This document shows positions 33,601-44,508 of a stretch of DNA of 64,000 nt, in pieces. Source of the stretch: Tomocerus qinae (Eukaryota; Arthropoda; Collembola; Entomobryomorpha; Tomoceridae); assembly GCA_020055645.1 (NCBI GenBank), contig CM034547.1, positions 41,085,909 through 41,149,908 on the forward strand. The letters are read 5' to 3'. Made by a program: the position numbers and the translations under genes. The notes under the pieces are model-generated. The model had not been told where the DNA came from, did not search any database, and saw only the letters and a program-made list of their open reading frames with translations. Position 1 is the first letter of the stretch, and every line of letters begins with the position of its first letter.

Positions 33601-36600
33601 AGATATTCCAGGGATAAAAAATATTGTTAGAAATTGAAAAATATTCCAGGGATGGAAATTATTGTTACAAATTGAAAAATATTCCAGGGATGAAAAATAT
33701 TGTTAGAAATTGAAAAATATTCCAGGGATGGAAATTATTGTTACAAATTGAAAAATATTCCAGGGATAAAAAATATTATTAGAAATTGAAAGATATTCCA
33801 GGGATGAAAAATTTTGTTAGAAATTGAAAGATATTCCAGGGATGAAAAATATTGTTAGAAATTGAAAGATATTCCAGGGATAAAAAATATTGTTAGAAAT
33901 TGAAAAATATTCCAGGGATGAAAAATATTATTAGAAATTGAAAGATATTCCAGGGATGAAAAATATTGTTAGAAATTGAAAAATATTCCAGGGATGAAAA
34001 ATATTATTAGGGATTGAAAAATAATCCAGGTTGAAAAACTGTGACTGAGAGTATAGTTTCGAGAAAATGTAATTTTTGGATAAATATTATATAATATTTT
34101 AATTTGGTTACTGTTGCCAGCTCTAAACCTATTACCCCCTATCCTATGTATCCGCTCTATTATCAGGAACCATGGCAATGCTAAAACTCCTTTAGATGTA
34201 TTCTTATGTATTTCTGGACACTGCTACGCAACGCATAAGGTATATTATAGTTGCAAGATAATTTCCTAGGATAGGAGATGTTATTGGGACTGGGATCAGG
34301 TAGGCTGGTATTCAGAGGGGTGTGTGTTAGTTTGCCGTAAGCCGATAAGCCGAGGAAGGTTTAATTTTAGAAAAGGACGAAAACATCGGGCGCAGGTAGA
34401 AATTTCTGAGCAGGTAAAGAATAAGTTGCATAGGGTTTGTGAAAATGTTGTGCCCCCTTCTTGTGCTTGCCTAGCACTTGCTTCTCTTTCACATTGTATA
34501 GAGATACTATAATGTCTATGTGACAGCAATGGTGTAATGTATGCATAAGTCAACCTATTTACAATTAATGTAAATGTGGAATTATATTTATTTAAATGTG
34601 TAAGCATAAATGGTAAATGTCCAATTGCTTTGCACACCATAGATCACGCATATAGCATACATGACAGTATACTTTACTAGAATTATTAGTTGCTATTTTG
34701 TAATATAATATGTATTGGAAAATGAGATCTTATATTGAATGAAAATTAATTATCAATACAATGGAAAATACTGCATAAATTATAAGGATGCACAAGCATA
34801 ACTTTTAGCGCGCGTTGCTTTTGCTAACAAAGTTTGTAACCACCACTGCCATTCTACACATATTTCTTCTATTTTTGAGCAATTTCATAAAAATTCAGAT
34901 GGAAAGTGTAAAATTTTATTATTTAAAAGGAAAAAAAGGGGGCAACTTGATAGTGGTTAACAATATAATATATAGAAATGCAAGCAATAGCAAGACAGGA
35001 AATATCCAATGCTGGAAATGCCAATCTGGTTGTGAAGTTCGTGTAAAAACTAAAAATGGTGTTTTAGTTAATGAAGGCAATCAGCGGAACCACACACATG
35101 GGCAACAAATAGTAGAAATAATAATATTAACATTTCTAAACAGACTTAGAAGTGCTATTGAAATGGACCCATCTCAGTTACTTGAAAATTTATACAGGTA
35201 TAAAAAAACTTCCTTCAACTATTAATGAAATACCCATTTTGCAAACTTTTTATATCAATTTTGCCTTATGATTAACATTAAAGAAAGGAACTTGAAAAAA
35301 TTCCTGTGGAAATGCGTCCAGAAATACCGCAATATTCTTCTCTACGACACACTATGAACTTTTACAGACGTAACGTTCTACCTATGCCAAAAAACAGTTC
35401 AGAAATAAGATTTACTGAAACGCTGCGGTACACGAAGGATGGGGAAGATTTTGTTTTGTATGATGCCAATACTGAAGATCGTTTTTTGGTTGTCATTTTT
35501 ATAACTTTATGAACTTTATTCCAAATATTAGCCTAATCAAATAATTTATGCTTGTTTACTGTAGATTTTAGGAACAGAAGAAAATTTGAAATTACTTTGC
35601 AAATGTGACAAAATTTTTATGGATGGCACGTTTCAAACAATCCCTAGGCCTAGATACAAGAGACCCAAAAGCGATTAAAAAACAGCTAAATATTTCCAAT
35701 CTCAAGGTTGATTACTCTCATAATGTTATAACATTAGAATATTACATTCAAAAAATTGGTCTCTATGCTCCTAAAAAATGGGCAAAATGATTTTTTATAC
35801 TTTCAAATAACTTCATCTTTATATGTATTATTTAAGATATTTAACCTAGAGTTAGCATAGATATATAGTTTAGCATAGTGAAGTAAATACTGACTTATTA
35901 AATTATTTTAGACTTTTTACCTACAGTTAGTAGTAGTTTAGCACATGTAGTGAATTAAATACTAAAGCGAAACCAAAAAATATATTTTCCACCATGTATA
36001 TGCGTATTAGTATATTGTTAATTTAATCATTTAATTTAGTAGACTGAAAAAAAATAAACGAAGGTAAGAAATCAACCTATGTAATTCAATTATAGAAAAT
36101 ATAATTCTTTATGCCTGTGGAATATTATATTATTATTAGCTGAAGTAGAATTTTTGGCAAATAAATATTACCACATTACCAGCAGTAATATATTGTTTGC
36201 AAACGTAATATTTTTGTTAATACAAAGCGATTTTATAACACATACACCTTATAGGTTAGGTTATAGGTTCACCATTGAGTACTACATGCCTATGCATATA
36301 TGCTACATTCATGCAAGTGGTTACTTGGCTGCCTAAATATTTGGAAGGGTTCCTAACATTTTCATCCACCCTAGGCGAGCACAACCATAAAAATAAACCC
36401 TTTCCTTATCGCAGACGGTCAACTTCGACTTTAATTGGGATAATCCTCTTACTCCTTTTCTCAATGCGGCAGATCCTTGCAGACCCATTCAGAGGCAAAC
36501 AATCAAAATTCAATTTCTTTTTTTATTTTAATTAATTACATATATGCAGCAGTAGGCAAAGTTGGGTGTCTCACTATGACTACACCCAAGAAGCATAAAC

Positions 36601-39600
36601 TGTAGTCATAGCGCTGTATAAGGAGAGTCCAGTAACGAATTTTGCTATATAGATTTCTGAAGATTTATAAGGGATTTTTTCTGAGAAAAGTCTCTTACCT
36701 CTACCTTTGCTATAATGCTTCAACACTGATAAAATTAGTGAAAAATGTCCCTTATAAACTTTCAAAATACCTTACGGGAAATTCTATATTGGACCCTCCT
36801 TATATAGTTTATGCTTCTTGACTACACCCAAGAAGCATAAACTGTATGCGTTATGAATATTATAACAGCGCTATGACTACAGTTTATACTTCTTGACTAC
36901 ACACAACTTTGAGCAGCAGTAGGGATACTGTCCCCACCTCACCCTTGGTTTGCTAGTATTCTCTTTGGCACAAAATTGTCGAATTTTGTACCAAAATGAA
37001 AAAAAATTGAATTTTAATTGTTTATATCAGCCTACCTCATCCCAGTCCCAATAATAATCACTAAGTATCTTGTTATATTTGCACATCTCTCTAGGTTGAT
37101 AAATTTATTGCTTTATCAAGTCTACGATTATAATATAGAGATTACACTGGCAAGGAGCTTGGAGGTTGTCATAGTATCGTCGTTTAATAAGGAGAGCCAA
37201 GTGATTACCCGTGAAGGATTTTGAAGATCCACAAGGGACATCAAGATGCCTCCATTAAACAAACGGAGTTAAACAAATTCGTTACTATAGAGTGGCAAAT
37301 TCGAGGCATCGTTTTGTCCCTAATTTTCTCTGAATATCTGCATGGTTGCTATGCTGATGAAATTAGTATTGACAGAATCATTTGATAAAATTTCAATTGA
37401 AACGTTGGCATTTTGCAAAAATTGTCACTTATAAATCTTCAAATTCGCTTTTATTTAACTTTTGCCCAATTTAACTCTCCTGATAATAAATGATACCATG
37501 ACAACGTAATAATGACTCAAAGCGTAGCTGTCTGTCTCGAATGTTATGAAAAAGAGATATAAAAAATTAGGGGCTATAAGGATTAACTGTAGTCATAAGA
37601 CATAAATATGGGGAAATTCAGATGGAATGGTTTAGTCGTTTTGTAAGGGACATTCCGGTGGATATGACGTCATGGCAAATTGGTTTTGGATTGATATTAA
37701 AAGGCGATTAGCGGAGGGAGGAAATTAAGCGGGAAAATGAGGACTGGATTCAATCATAAAATAAGTTAATCAAATGAAATAAGTAAATAGTCGATGAAAT
37801 AAATACTTGTCTCTCTCCCCTTTCCAATTAGAACAAATGGCGTCTCAAATGGCCCCAACAACATCCTCCCCTCCTACCTATAGCTATATTATATAGACGT
37901 AGTAGTATATATATTGTATGTAGTATATGGTAAATGGTGTGTATTGTTATTAAATGTATTATTATTTATGGAGCGTTTAGGAATGACGCGACAATTTGTT
38001 GGATGGAAGAAGGGACGAAATGAATCAGCAGGAGTAGCAGCAACTCTCAATTATTTCGAGACTTTCTTTTGTCCTCCGATATAAATATAATAAAGGGACA
38101 ATGAGGAACATTATGCCTTCCCTTCCTATTCTCATTTGCTTTCATTCTTTTCTTGTCAGACGTGACAGACAGCCAACTCAACAGCCAACAACTGCCTCTT
38201 TTCATCCAACCACTACAACCATCTTCCTCTGCATCTCCCCAACTAAATAAATACCAAGAAATACAGGTAAATCTACAGGAAGTCAATCCTCCCTCCCCTC
38301 CTCTACATTTTTCAGTTTTTTTCACTTTTCCTTTCACAGACAATACTTTTACAATATTTATCTAAAATATTTCAATATCTCCTAAGCAACCAAGAAAACC
38401 AAAGTTGTCAAGTACTTGTTCACCGGCCCAACTACTCAACTCCGACAATGTTAGCTTAGGAACGAATCTAATCCGCATGGTTGCAAAAAAATCGACAACG
38501 TATGACGTAATGCTGACTTTCTATTAAAAAACTCCGTTTCAGCAGTTCAATATCGTTCATATTCATAATGTTGTAAAAAACATCTTAGGCAATCATCTTT
38601 TGTTCAAACCAAAATCGGATTTACTGTTTAGTTTTCCCAGGAGAGGTCTATATTGACCAATATGACCCTAAAATAATAAATAAAATAATAAAATAAAATA
38701 ATTAAATAATAAAATAAAAAATAGGGGTGAGGCACAATTCTTAATAAAAACTTGCACTGCTCAAATTTGATCAATTTGATGGTAAACCTAGAATTGGGAT
38801 ATATAAGGACAGCAATTTTTTTAAATTTATTGGCAGTTTCCTAAAATCCGAAATCGGGTATTTAAATTGAAACGTCAATATCTCGGTCAAAAGTCAACGC
38901 TTTGGTGATGAGGTAAGCATTGCCATTTCGTGACAGAATTTTGAAATTTTATTATTTTAAAACAAAAAAAAATTATTCATTTGATACAATCTGACTGAAT
39001 GGACTCACATTCGTCTAAAATTCAATTCAATCTGAAGCTATTTTTACCTACCAACTACTTTTCAATCTCAGGAATATTTAATATTCTATTCGATCAGCGT
39101 TTTCAGTCTGTTGCATATTTCATTTGACCTAATGAATATTTTTAATCGGATAAAAATTCGATCTGGCGATTATTTTAATTATGTAACGAATATTCCATTT
39201 GACATAACAAATACTATTCAAGTTGGGGAACATTCTATTTTATCAGCAAATATTTTTCAATTTGACGAATTGTCCTGAGTTTTTAATCTGATAAACATAC
39301 TATTTGAAGTAACAATTATTATTAGCTTTGATATAACGATTATTCTATTCTACCTATCGAATATTTTATTCAACCTAACGAATATTCGATTCGACCTAAC
39401 AACGATTATTAAATTTACCCATCGATTATTTGATTCGAACAAACGATTAAATTTGACCTAACCAATACTTTTGAATTTTCTGAAAATTTTATTTGCGAAT
39501 AATTTTTAATATTCGACGAATATTCGATGATTTGAGGCGCCATTGCCGTTTAAATACAAGATTTTTTATTTACGGAACTGTCATTTAATTGCTTAGTGAA

Positions 39601-41383
39601 TTAGAACTATAGCTATAGTAATGCATCGTTCTTTTCCTTATGCAACAAGAAATTTTCCACCCCTGCCCTAGATCAAACCACTTCAACACGGACGGACGGC
39701 TGATTAAATTAATTAAATGGCAAGGCACATAAAATCCCACACCATGAAATAATAACAAAACTGTTTAAAAATGTCAGATTTAATCTGACCACAAGTTGAT
39801 GGGGAAATTGACCAGTTTAAAATTAAATAACACTGAAAAAGCCGAGATTGGAAATGAAAATCTTGACATTGCTAGGAAAATATAAAAGCTAGACAAAGTG
39901 AAAAAAGTGCATTTGCTGCCTCTGCCTGTCAAAACTTATTATTATTACTTATTAAACCATCACAAGTTGATCTTATTAACATTGCTGTGCAGGATCGGGA
40001 AAAATGAGACAGTAACGTGTCAAATCCACTTTTAGAATTTTAGCCTTGACTTGAAATTTGGTTTGTCCGTATTGAAAATTAAATAATTTGGGCTTTTATA
40101 CTTTTAGATTTAAAATGAGCAGAAACAATTTTTAGAAATTGGAGGGATTGTATAGTTGAAACTAAAAAGTTGTGTTGATGTTGTGCTGAAAATAGAATTG
40201 TTCAAGTGTTTGGCTGTTGAAGTTTATCGCGACGGCTGATCTTGGGCAAACAAGGGGCTACTCGGGACCGGGAGATAGACAAAAGTTGACATACCTGAAT
40301 TCTGTCTTCTGCCAAATCTGTTTTAATGGAAAGCATCTCGCGGGCGTAGACGTCGGGGTAGTGAGCCTGCAATTGAACTACAATCAAATAAAGGAGACGA
40401 GAGGAAAATGCAAAAATTCCGTACCTCTTTGAAGGCCTTCTCAAGTTCCTCCAACTGATAAGACGTGAAAATCGTTCTGCAATCACACAACCAACAACAT
40501 TAGAAAATTCAACCGACGACAAGCCGAATTGGAGCAACAAAAGAAAGGAACCTGTGCCTTCGCTTCTTTTTTTTCTTTTTGCTGTTCCCACTACTAACTC
40601 CGGAAAAATTACAAAACGGGTTCTCTTGGATCGGGTCACTATTGTTTGCCTGACTTGGCAGCATCTCCATCCCTGACAAAATTTAACACAATTTATTTAC
40701 TCATTGAGATTGTTTAGAGCTGAAAAGTAGAGACGGCCAATAAAGCAAACAATCACGTACATGTATTCTTTAATTCAAACTTATTAACACTTAATAGACA
40801 AATAAATACATTGGAATTTTCCTAATTGGTTAGAAAAATTCCTTCGTGATTGATAATGGAACCCTATTTAAAACATGTACATTTCGTTTTACTCACAAAT
40901 GACTAAATTGTCATCATTAGTCACCTTGAAATTACCTTCCCGGTATCCCTGACAAAATAAAATTGATCGCACTTGTAAATTTCCTATTAAAATTGTCTTG
41001 AAAACCACAATAAAAAAGTCAAACGTGTTTCAAATTAATTAACCCGTAGAGAACAAATACAAATTTTGGGGTTTGCTTCTCTGACAAAAGAATATTTTTC
41101 TGAGGCAGGATTAAAGTAACAGATGTAAAATATATATAGTTCAAATTGCAAATTAACTCGTGATGATGAGTTTATTCTATCGCTGTGAGTAATTAGCTGC
41201 CTTATTAATTAGCTGTAGTGAGCGATAATTTAAATTGACTAACGCTTAATAATTACCCTGATTATTGTAGTCATTGTAGTTGACCATCCAGTATCGGTTG
41301 TAGCCAGCGGCTGTGCGTTGGTGATGATTGTGAGTCTCATTGAGCCCCAGCAATTCGTTGATGGCGAACGGGTTTTTATTCAT
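30601..41383 (-). CDS. Vsx: Vsx/Chx10-type paired-like homeobox transcription factor
   Basis: Exons 41383-41257, 40672-40552, 40476-40425, 40366-40295, 31221-31035 and 30845-30601 join in frame by GT-AG introns to 267 residues. Order: octapeptide-like [11 protein letters not shown] (5-15); a lysine run [10 protein letters not shown]; the homeodomain (about 79-138) with glutamine at position 50 in [12 protein letters not shown]; and the CVC domain ([20 protein letters not shown] to [19 protein letters not shown]). The tail is acidic and S/N-rich. Vsx proteins are nuclear activators or repressors specifying visual and interneuron fates; that role is known for the family. The split between homeodomain residues 46 and 47 (Q|V) is a known paired-like intron site. 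The introns are 58-9073 bp; the largest holds minisatellites, a MULE remnant and a candidate nested gene. ATG 41383 is the first in-frame start in this exon, but an upstream coding exon is likely (48453-48586). Confidence 0.96.
31235..31744. other. Vsx intron 5, 3' part
   Basis: AT-rich intron sequence with a short GC-rich patch (31305-31360, CCCCAGCGGGG) that recurs near 61185-61220. No exon seen. Confidence 0.4.
31745..32390. repeat. dispersed repeat O, copy 2
   Basis: Matches 11510-12086 over most of its length and is interrupted by a MITE at 32174-32349. Lies in Vsx intron 5. Confidence 0.6.
32174..32349. mobile_element. CAAGATGCCTC MITE inside repeat O
   Basis: Ends CAAGATGCCTC / GGGGCATCTTG with a perfect 8-bp duplication ATATTTTC. 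The empty site exists in repeat O copy 1 (TAATATATTTTCCATCCC near 12000). Confidence 0.88.
32920..34035 (+). repeat. 38-bp minisatellite, about 29 copies
   Basis: The unit is ATTCCAGGGATGAAAAATAT followed by TGTTAGAAATTGAAAAAT, with recurring point variants (GATAAAAA, GGAAATTATT, AAAGATATT). The order of variants repeats in blocks, so groups of units were copied together. The motif CCAGGGATGGAAAA is the same as in dispersed repeats at 3998, 12010, 26205, 31725 and 61335. Confidence 0.93.
34899..35790 (+). pseudogene. FLYWCH/MULE transposase gene, truncated
   Basis: Three exons fit GT-AG rules: 34899-35197, 35284-35491 and 35565-35678. Exon 1 encodes a FLYWCH-type zinc finger ([34 protein letters not shown]). 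Exons 2 and 3 encode the region before a Mutator-like transposase core ([25 protein letters not shown]), where D of FMDGTF is the first catalytic acid. The frame ends 16 codons later. An overlapping frame (35641-35790, ending [15 protein letters not shown]) may be a displaced C-terminal piece. Most of the DDE core is missing, so it cannot be an active transposase. It lies antisense in Vsx intron 5. Terminal inverted repeats were not found. Confidence 0.65.
35791..36586. other. Vsx intron 5, gene-free
   Basis: AT-rich; contains imperfectly repeated GTTAGCATAG/TTTAGCACATAG words (35850-35950). No exon seen. Confidence 0.4.
36587..36820. mobile_element. hAT-like MITE with an inner foldback
   Basis: Outer ends CAAGAAGCATAAACTG / TAGTTTATGCTTCTTG, flanked by ACTACACC on both sides. 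Inside lies a second inverted pair, TATAAGGAGAGTCC / GGACCCTCCTTATA, a separate MITE family also present at 43195-43275. Confidence 0.85.
36829..36895. mobile_element. 67-bp micro-foldback abutting the previous MITE
   Basis: Same terminal repeats as 36587-36820. It starts directly after the shared ACTACACC and is followed by ACTACACA. Two relatives therefore sit in tandem with three copies of the target octamer. Confidence 0.85.
37242..37310. mobile_element. deleted CAAGATGCCTC MITE
   Basis: A 69-bp remnant with CAAGATGCCTCC on the left and GAGGCATC on the right, close to the ends of the MITE at 1290-1557. Confidence 0.55.
38160..38459 (+). CDS. last two exons of a putative gene nested in Vsx intron 5
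   Basis: Exon A (38160-38266) follows TTCTTGTCAG and ends CAG|gtaaat. Exon B (38340-38459) follows CTTTCACAG and ends with TAG. They join in phase 0 to give [19 protein letters not shown], then [20 protein letters not shown] and a tail ending [11 protein letters not shown]. The 73-bp intron matches the small introns of Vsx. The product is Q- and L-rich; no family recognised. Exon A begins in phase 1, so an upstream exon is required; none was found with confidence before 38100. Transcription would oppose Vsx. Confidence 0.42.
38460..40294. other. Vsx intron 5, 5' part, with degenerate repeat
   Basis: AT-rich. From about 39060 to 39540 the words GACCTAACGAATATTC and variants recur at irregular 25-35 bp steps, an old decayed tandem array. 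No exon seen up to the homeodomain exon at 40295. Confidence 0.5.
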
Positions 41384-41384
41384 T

Positions 41385-43194
41385 CTTAATTATTTGGACA
41401 TTGAACACGATTAATTAGGATTAGAGTAGAAAACTTAAAAAAGGTGTGTGTAGGACGACATTCATCGTGGTAGGGTAGATAGAATAAATAAATGTTGTTG
41501 TCGTCGGTGGTGGAGTTGACATTTAATATAGCAGGAATGTTTGAATTGTCACATCACTCAGTAGTCACTCTCACTCACTCACTCGCACTCTAATGGTTAA
41601 TTTGCGACTACTCAACATCTTTCTCTGTTTTCCCTTTTCATTCTCCTATCATTATTTCCGTACGGCACACACACACAACAACTCACTCGTCTACTAACCT
41701 TTTCATCCCCGACCCACGCAGGCGCCCTTCCACAACTCTCTTTTATTATGTCATTATTCTCATTACGGCTCTTTCAGACCGAATTTCACTCTTCCTTTCA
41801 ATAACATCTCTTTTCTACACTCTTCTCACCCGCCAAACAAATATTAAATATTTGTTAATTATTATGTTTAATATAATATTTAAATGAAATGTAATATTGA
41901 AATGGTCAAATATAATAAAATAAATAATTATTAAATGCTTTAACTTGTTTTGTTGCTTAGATTGCTTAGAGCTGAAAAGTAACGAGGATGGAAACATAAA
42001 AATAGATTATTTTAGATATTTTATTTCTATTACGATTAAATAATATATATTTAATATATACATGTTATATTAATTACATAAGGTACATTGGGTTAAAAAT
42101 AAATGTAAAATAAATAGTGTTGGAAGGGTTAATTAAGTAGTAGATAGTGGTAGATGGCGGGTTAAGAATGAGTGGTTAGTGAAAGGGTATTGTGTGTGTG
42201 TGCTGGGCCGTTGTCTCCATGGATACGGCTAAGGGTCGTCCCATTAGTCGGTTGAGTGGGCCAATGAGGAGGGTCGGGTATTTGGTGTTTGAGGTAATGA
42301 CTCCGCCCCCGTTGCCGGGACGCGGACGAATGGTGGCGGAGGAACCCCCTCGTTGAGAATTTGTGGATTAGTGGCTGTCACGTTCAGCCGAGTAATTATT
42401 TGGGGGAATTCTCACATTCGCTCTCTGCGGGTGGCAACTCTGCAACTCGAGAACTCGCTTATGCACTCTCACGAATCAGACCCTCGTCTTGGTCTTCTTT
42501 GACAAAATGACAAACACATTCATCTCTCTCTATCATTACCGCTAATTGCCAATTATCCAATCCACAAACACATTTTTAATATTTTACAAATCCAACGTCA
42601 CGTACAATCTCCAATTAAAGCTGAAAAACGCTCTAATTAATTCACATCTTCTTTTACTATTCGTCTCCATAGAGATTAATTTACTAGACATTTCATACTA
42701 ATTGGGAATACATTACAACATTATTTCACGATTAAATAAATCAATATATTTTGTTCCTTCTCCCGGAGTATTTACATAAATAAATGTTGAAATTAAAAAG
42801 TCAAAACTAGTTTTTGAGATTAAAGTCGTTTTCAACTTTTGGGCGAATGGAGACTTGAAAATCAGTTGAACCGAGGATAACTCTTCCAACTTGGTTTACG
42901 TTGATGGATCTATTTTGTGACAACGAAACGGTATTATATTGTGGTATCAACAAAGGAGCTACTTACCATGACAACGTCCATGCAAAGGTTTCAAGCTCGA
43001 TGACAAAATTGTCGCAACAGTTTCCATAGTTTATAAACGGAACTTAATCTGAGTGGACCAATGTCATTTCAAAAATGACAAAATAAACTTGGGACTCACA
43101 GGCCATGCAAGACTTTGTTTTGAGTTTATGCCCGAATGATAAATCTAAATACACTAATCTAAGCTCTTATCTCATGACTTTTACTCACTTGAGT
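41385..43194. promoter_or_regulatory. region upstream of Vsx octapeptide exon
   Basis: Includes a CACT-rich microsatellite (41565-41590) and a GC-rich block at 42210-42480 with CCGCCCCC, a TAATTA site and an X-box-like GTCTCCATGGATAC. That block could be a promoter of Vsx. A 45-codon plus frame (ATG 42219 to TGA 42356, MDTAKGRPISRLSG...) is also possible; nothing decides between them. Confidence 0.35.
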
Positions 43195-44067
43195 ATAAGG
43201 AGAGTCCACTACCAAATTTTGTCAAGGTTTATTAGGGACTTTTCTGAGAAAAGTCCTTTATAACTTTCTAAATCCCTCTTAATTTCTATGGCAATAGATT
43301 TATCGTAAATACAAAGCAAAACAAATGATTGATTGGACCCGAATTTGATTTCTAACCCTATACATGCATAATGACGCGTTAGAGTAACGTAACCCTTTAC
43401 CCCGAGTCCAAAATGTGACCCCGGTGGACGAATGAACTAATACGACTATAGTTGCCAATAGTTACAGTGCTATTTCAATACAGAAAAGTTGACCCTAGGT
43501 TGTACTAAGGTCAAGTTTTAGACTATTTTGTGACTCCGGGTTAGGAGTACCCTCTAAATTGCCATTATGACTACCAACCTCCGTCATAAGACCATCTTAA
43601 AATTATCTTATGAAAGATGGTCTTTGAAACTATGACAAGATGGTCTTTCATAAAATCAAGAAAAGTTCATCTCAAGTTCAACTAACGAAGTTGATCTAAT
43701 TTTAGACATAAACGATTACTATACGGATTAATTACGGATACTTGAATTTTCACCAAAAATCCAATTAGCCTCCTATTGACACTCCCTCCTGCCGCATTCC
43801 CATCGGGAAAACCATGGCAACAGTTGCAATTCTAGTAAATTGTTGATGTAAGATAAAGCTAACACAAGGGACATACCAAAAAGGACGAAAGATGGTCTCA
43901 AGACGACCAAGAAATCTTGGGAAAGACCAAGGAGCTTGGACGGGACTTATCATGGGAAATCCTTGGGAAAGATCAACTTAAGATGATGATCATTGTCTTG
44001 AGAGGAGGATATCGTGGTACCGATAGTCACTCACAAGGAGCTTTAACTGTTTGGGATCTAAATAAAA
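43195..44067. other. gene-free segment
   Basis: Starts with a TAAGGAGAGTCC MITE fragment (43195-43275). Between 43590 and 44010 short inverted words (AAGATGGTCTT, GAAAGACC) suggest decayed foldback DNA. Confidence 0.4.
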
Positions 44068-44508
44068 TTACAAATTTGAAATCGTCTTGTCACGTTGATT
44101 AATAAAGAAAGTAACATAAAAAATGTAAATCATAATATTGAAAATTCTTTTGACTGATTTAAAAAGCTCCTCCTAAAATGAAGTAAAAAATAATGAAAAT
44201 GCAAGACTATATTATATATAAAGAAAATGTATACATTTTACTCCCGTGGATTTAATACAGGCTTTTCTTTTGTTTTGGATACGTAATTTAAAGTTCTACT
44301 ATAACTACTACATATATTATTAGAATTAACTGCAAATTGAAAACCAATTTTCACATTGCACAATGCTAAAACGATTCACAAGCAATTTCAACCGGGAGAC
44401 TTGGGCATAAATATTTATTTAATTACGCCATATTTTAACTATCCAGAAACTTTAATTTTCCTTGTTTTATAGTTTTTCTCGCGTCTCCCTATGAGTTTTT
44501 ACTTTTTA
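44068..44508. mobile_element. 943-bp inverted-repeat element, copy 2 (truncated)
   Basis: Matches 4370-5170 from ATTACAAATTTGAAATCGTC through the right inverted repeat (CGCGTCTCCCTATGAG), with a large internal loss and no left end. Its right tip is broken by the Helentron-like element that follows. Confidence 0.7.

Noticed and set aside
34324-34512. 62-codon plus frame in Vsx intron 5
   Set aside because: Basic-rich but without a domain, repeat partner or splice sites.
40936-40948. Possible 13-nt microexon of Vsx (TTTGTCAG|GGATACCGGGAAG|gtaatt)
   Set aside because: Including it shifts the frame before the homeodomain, while direct joining of 41257 to 40672 is in frame. It could only be a non-productive alternative exon.
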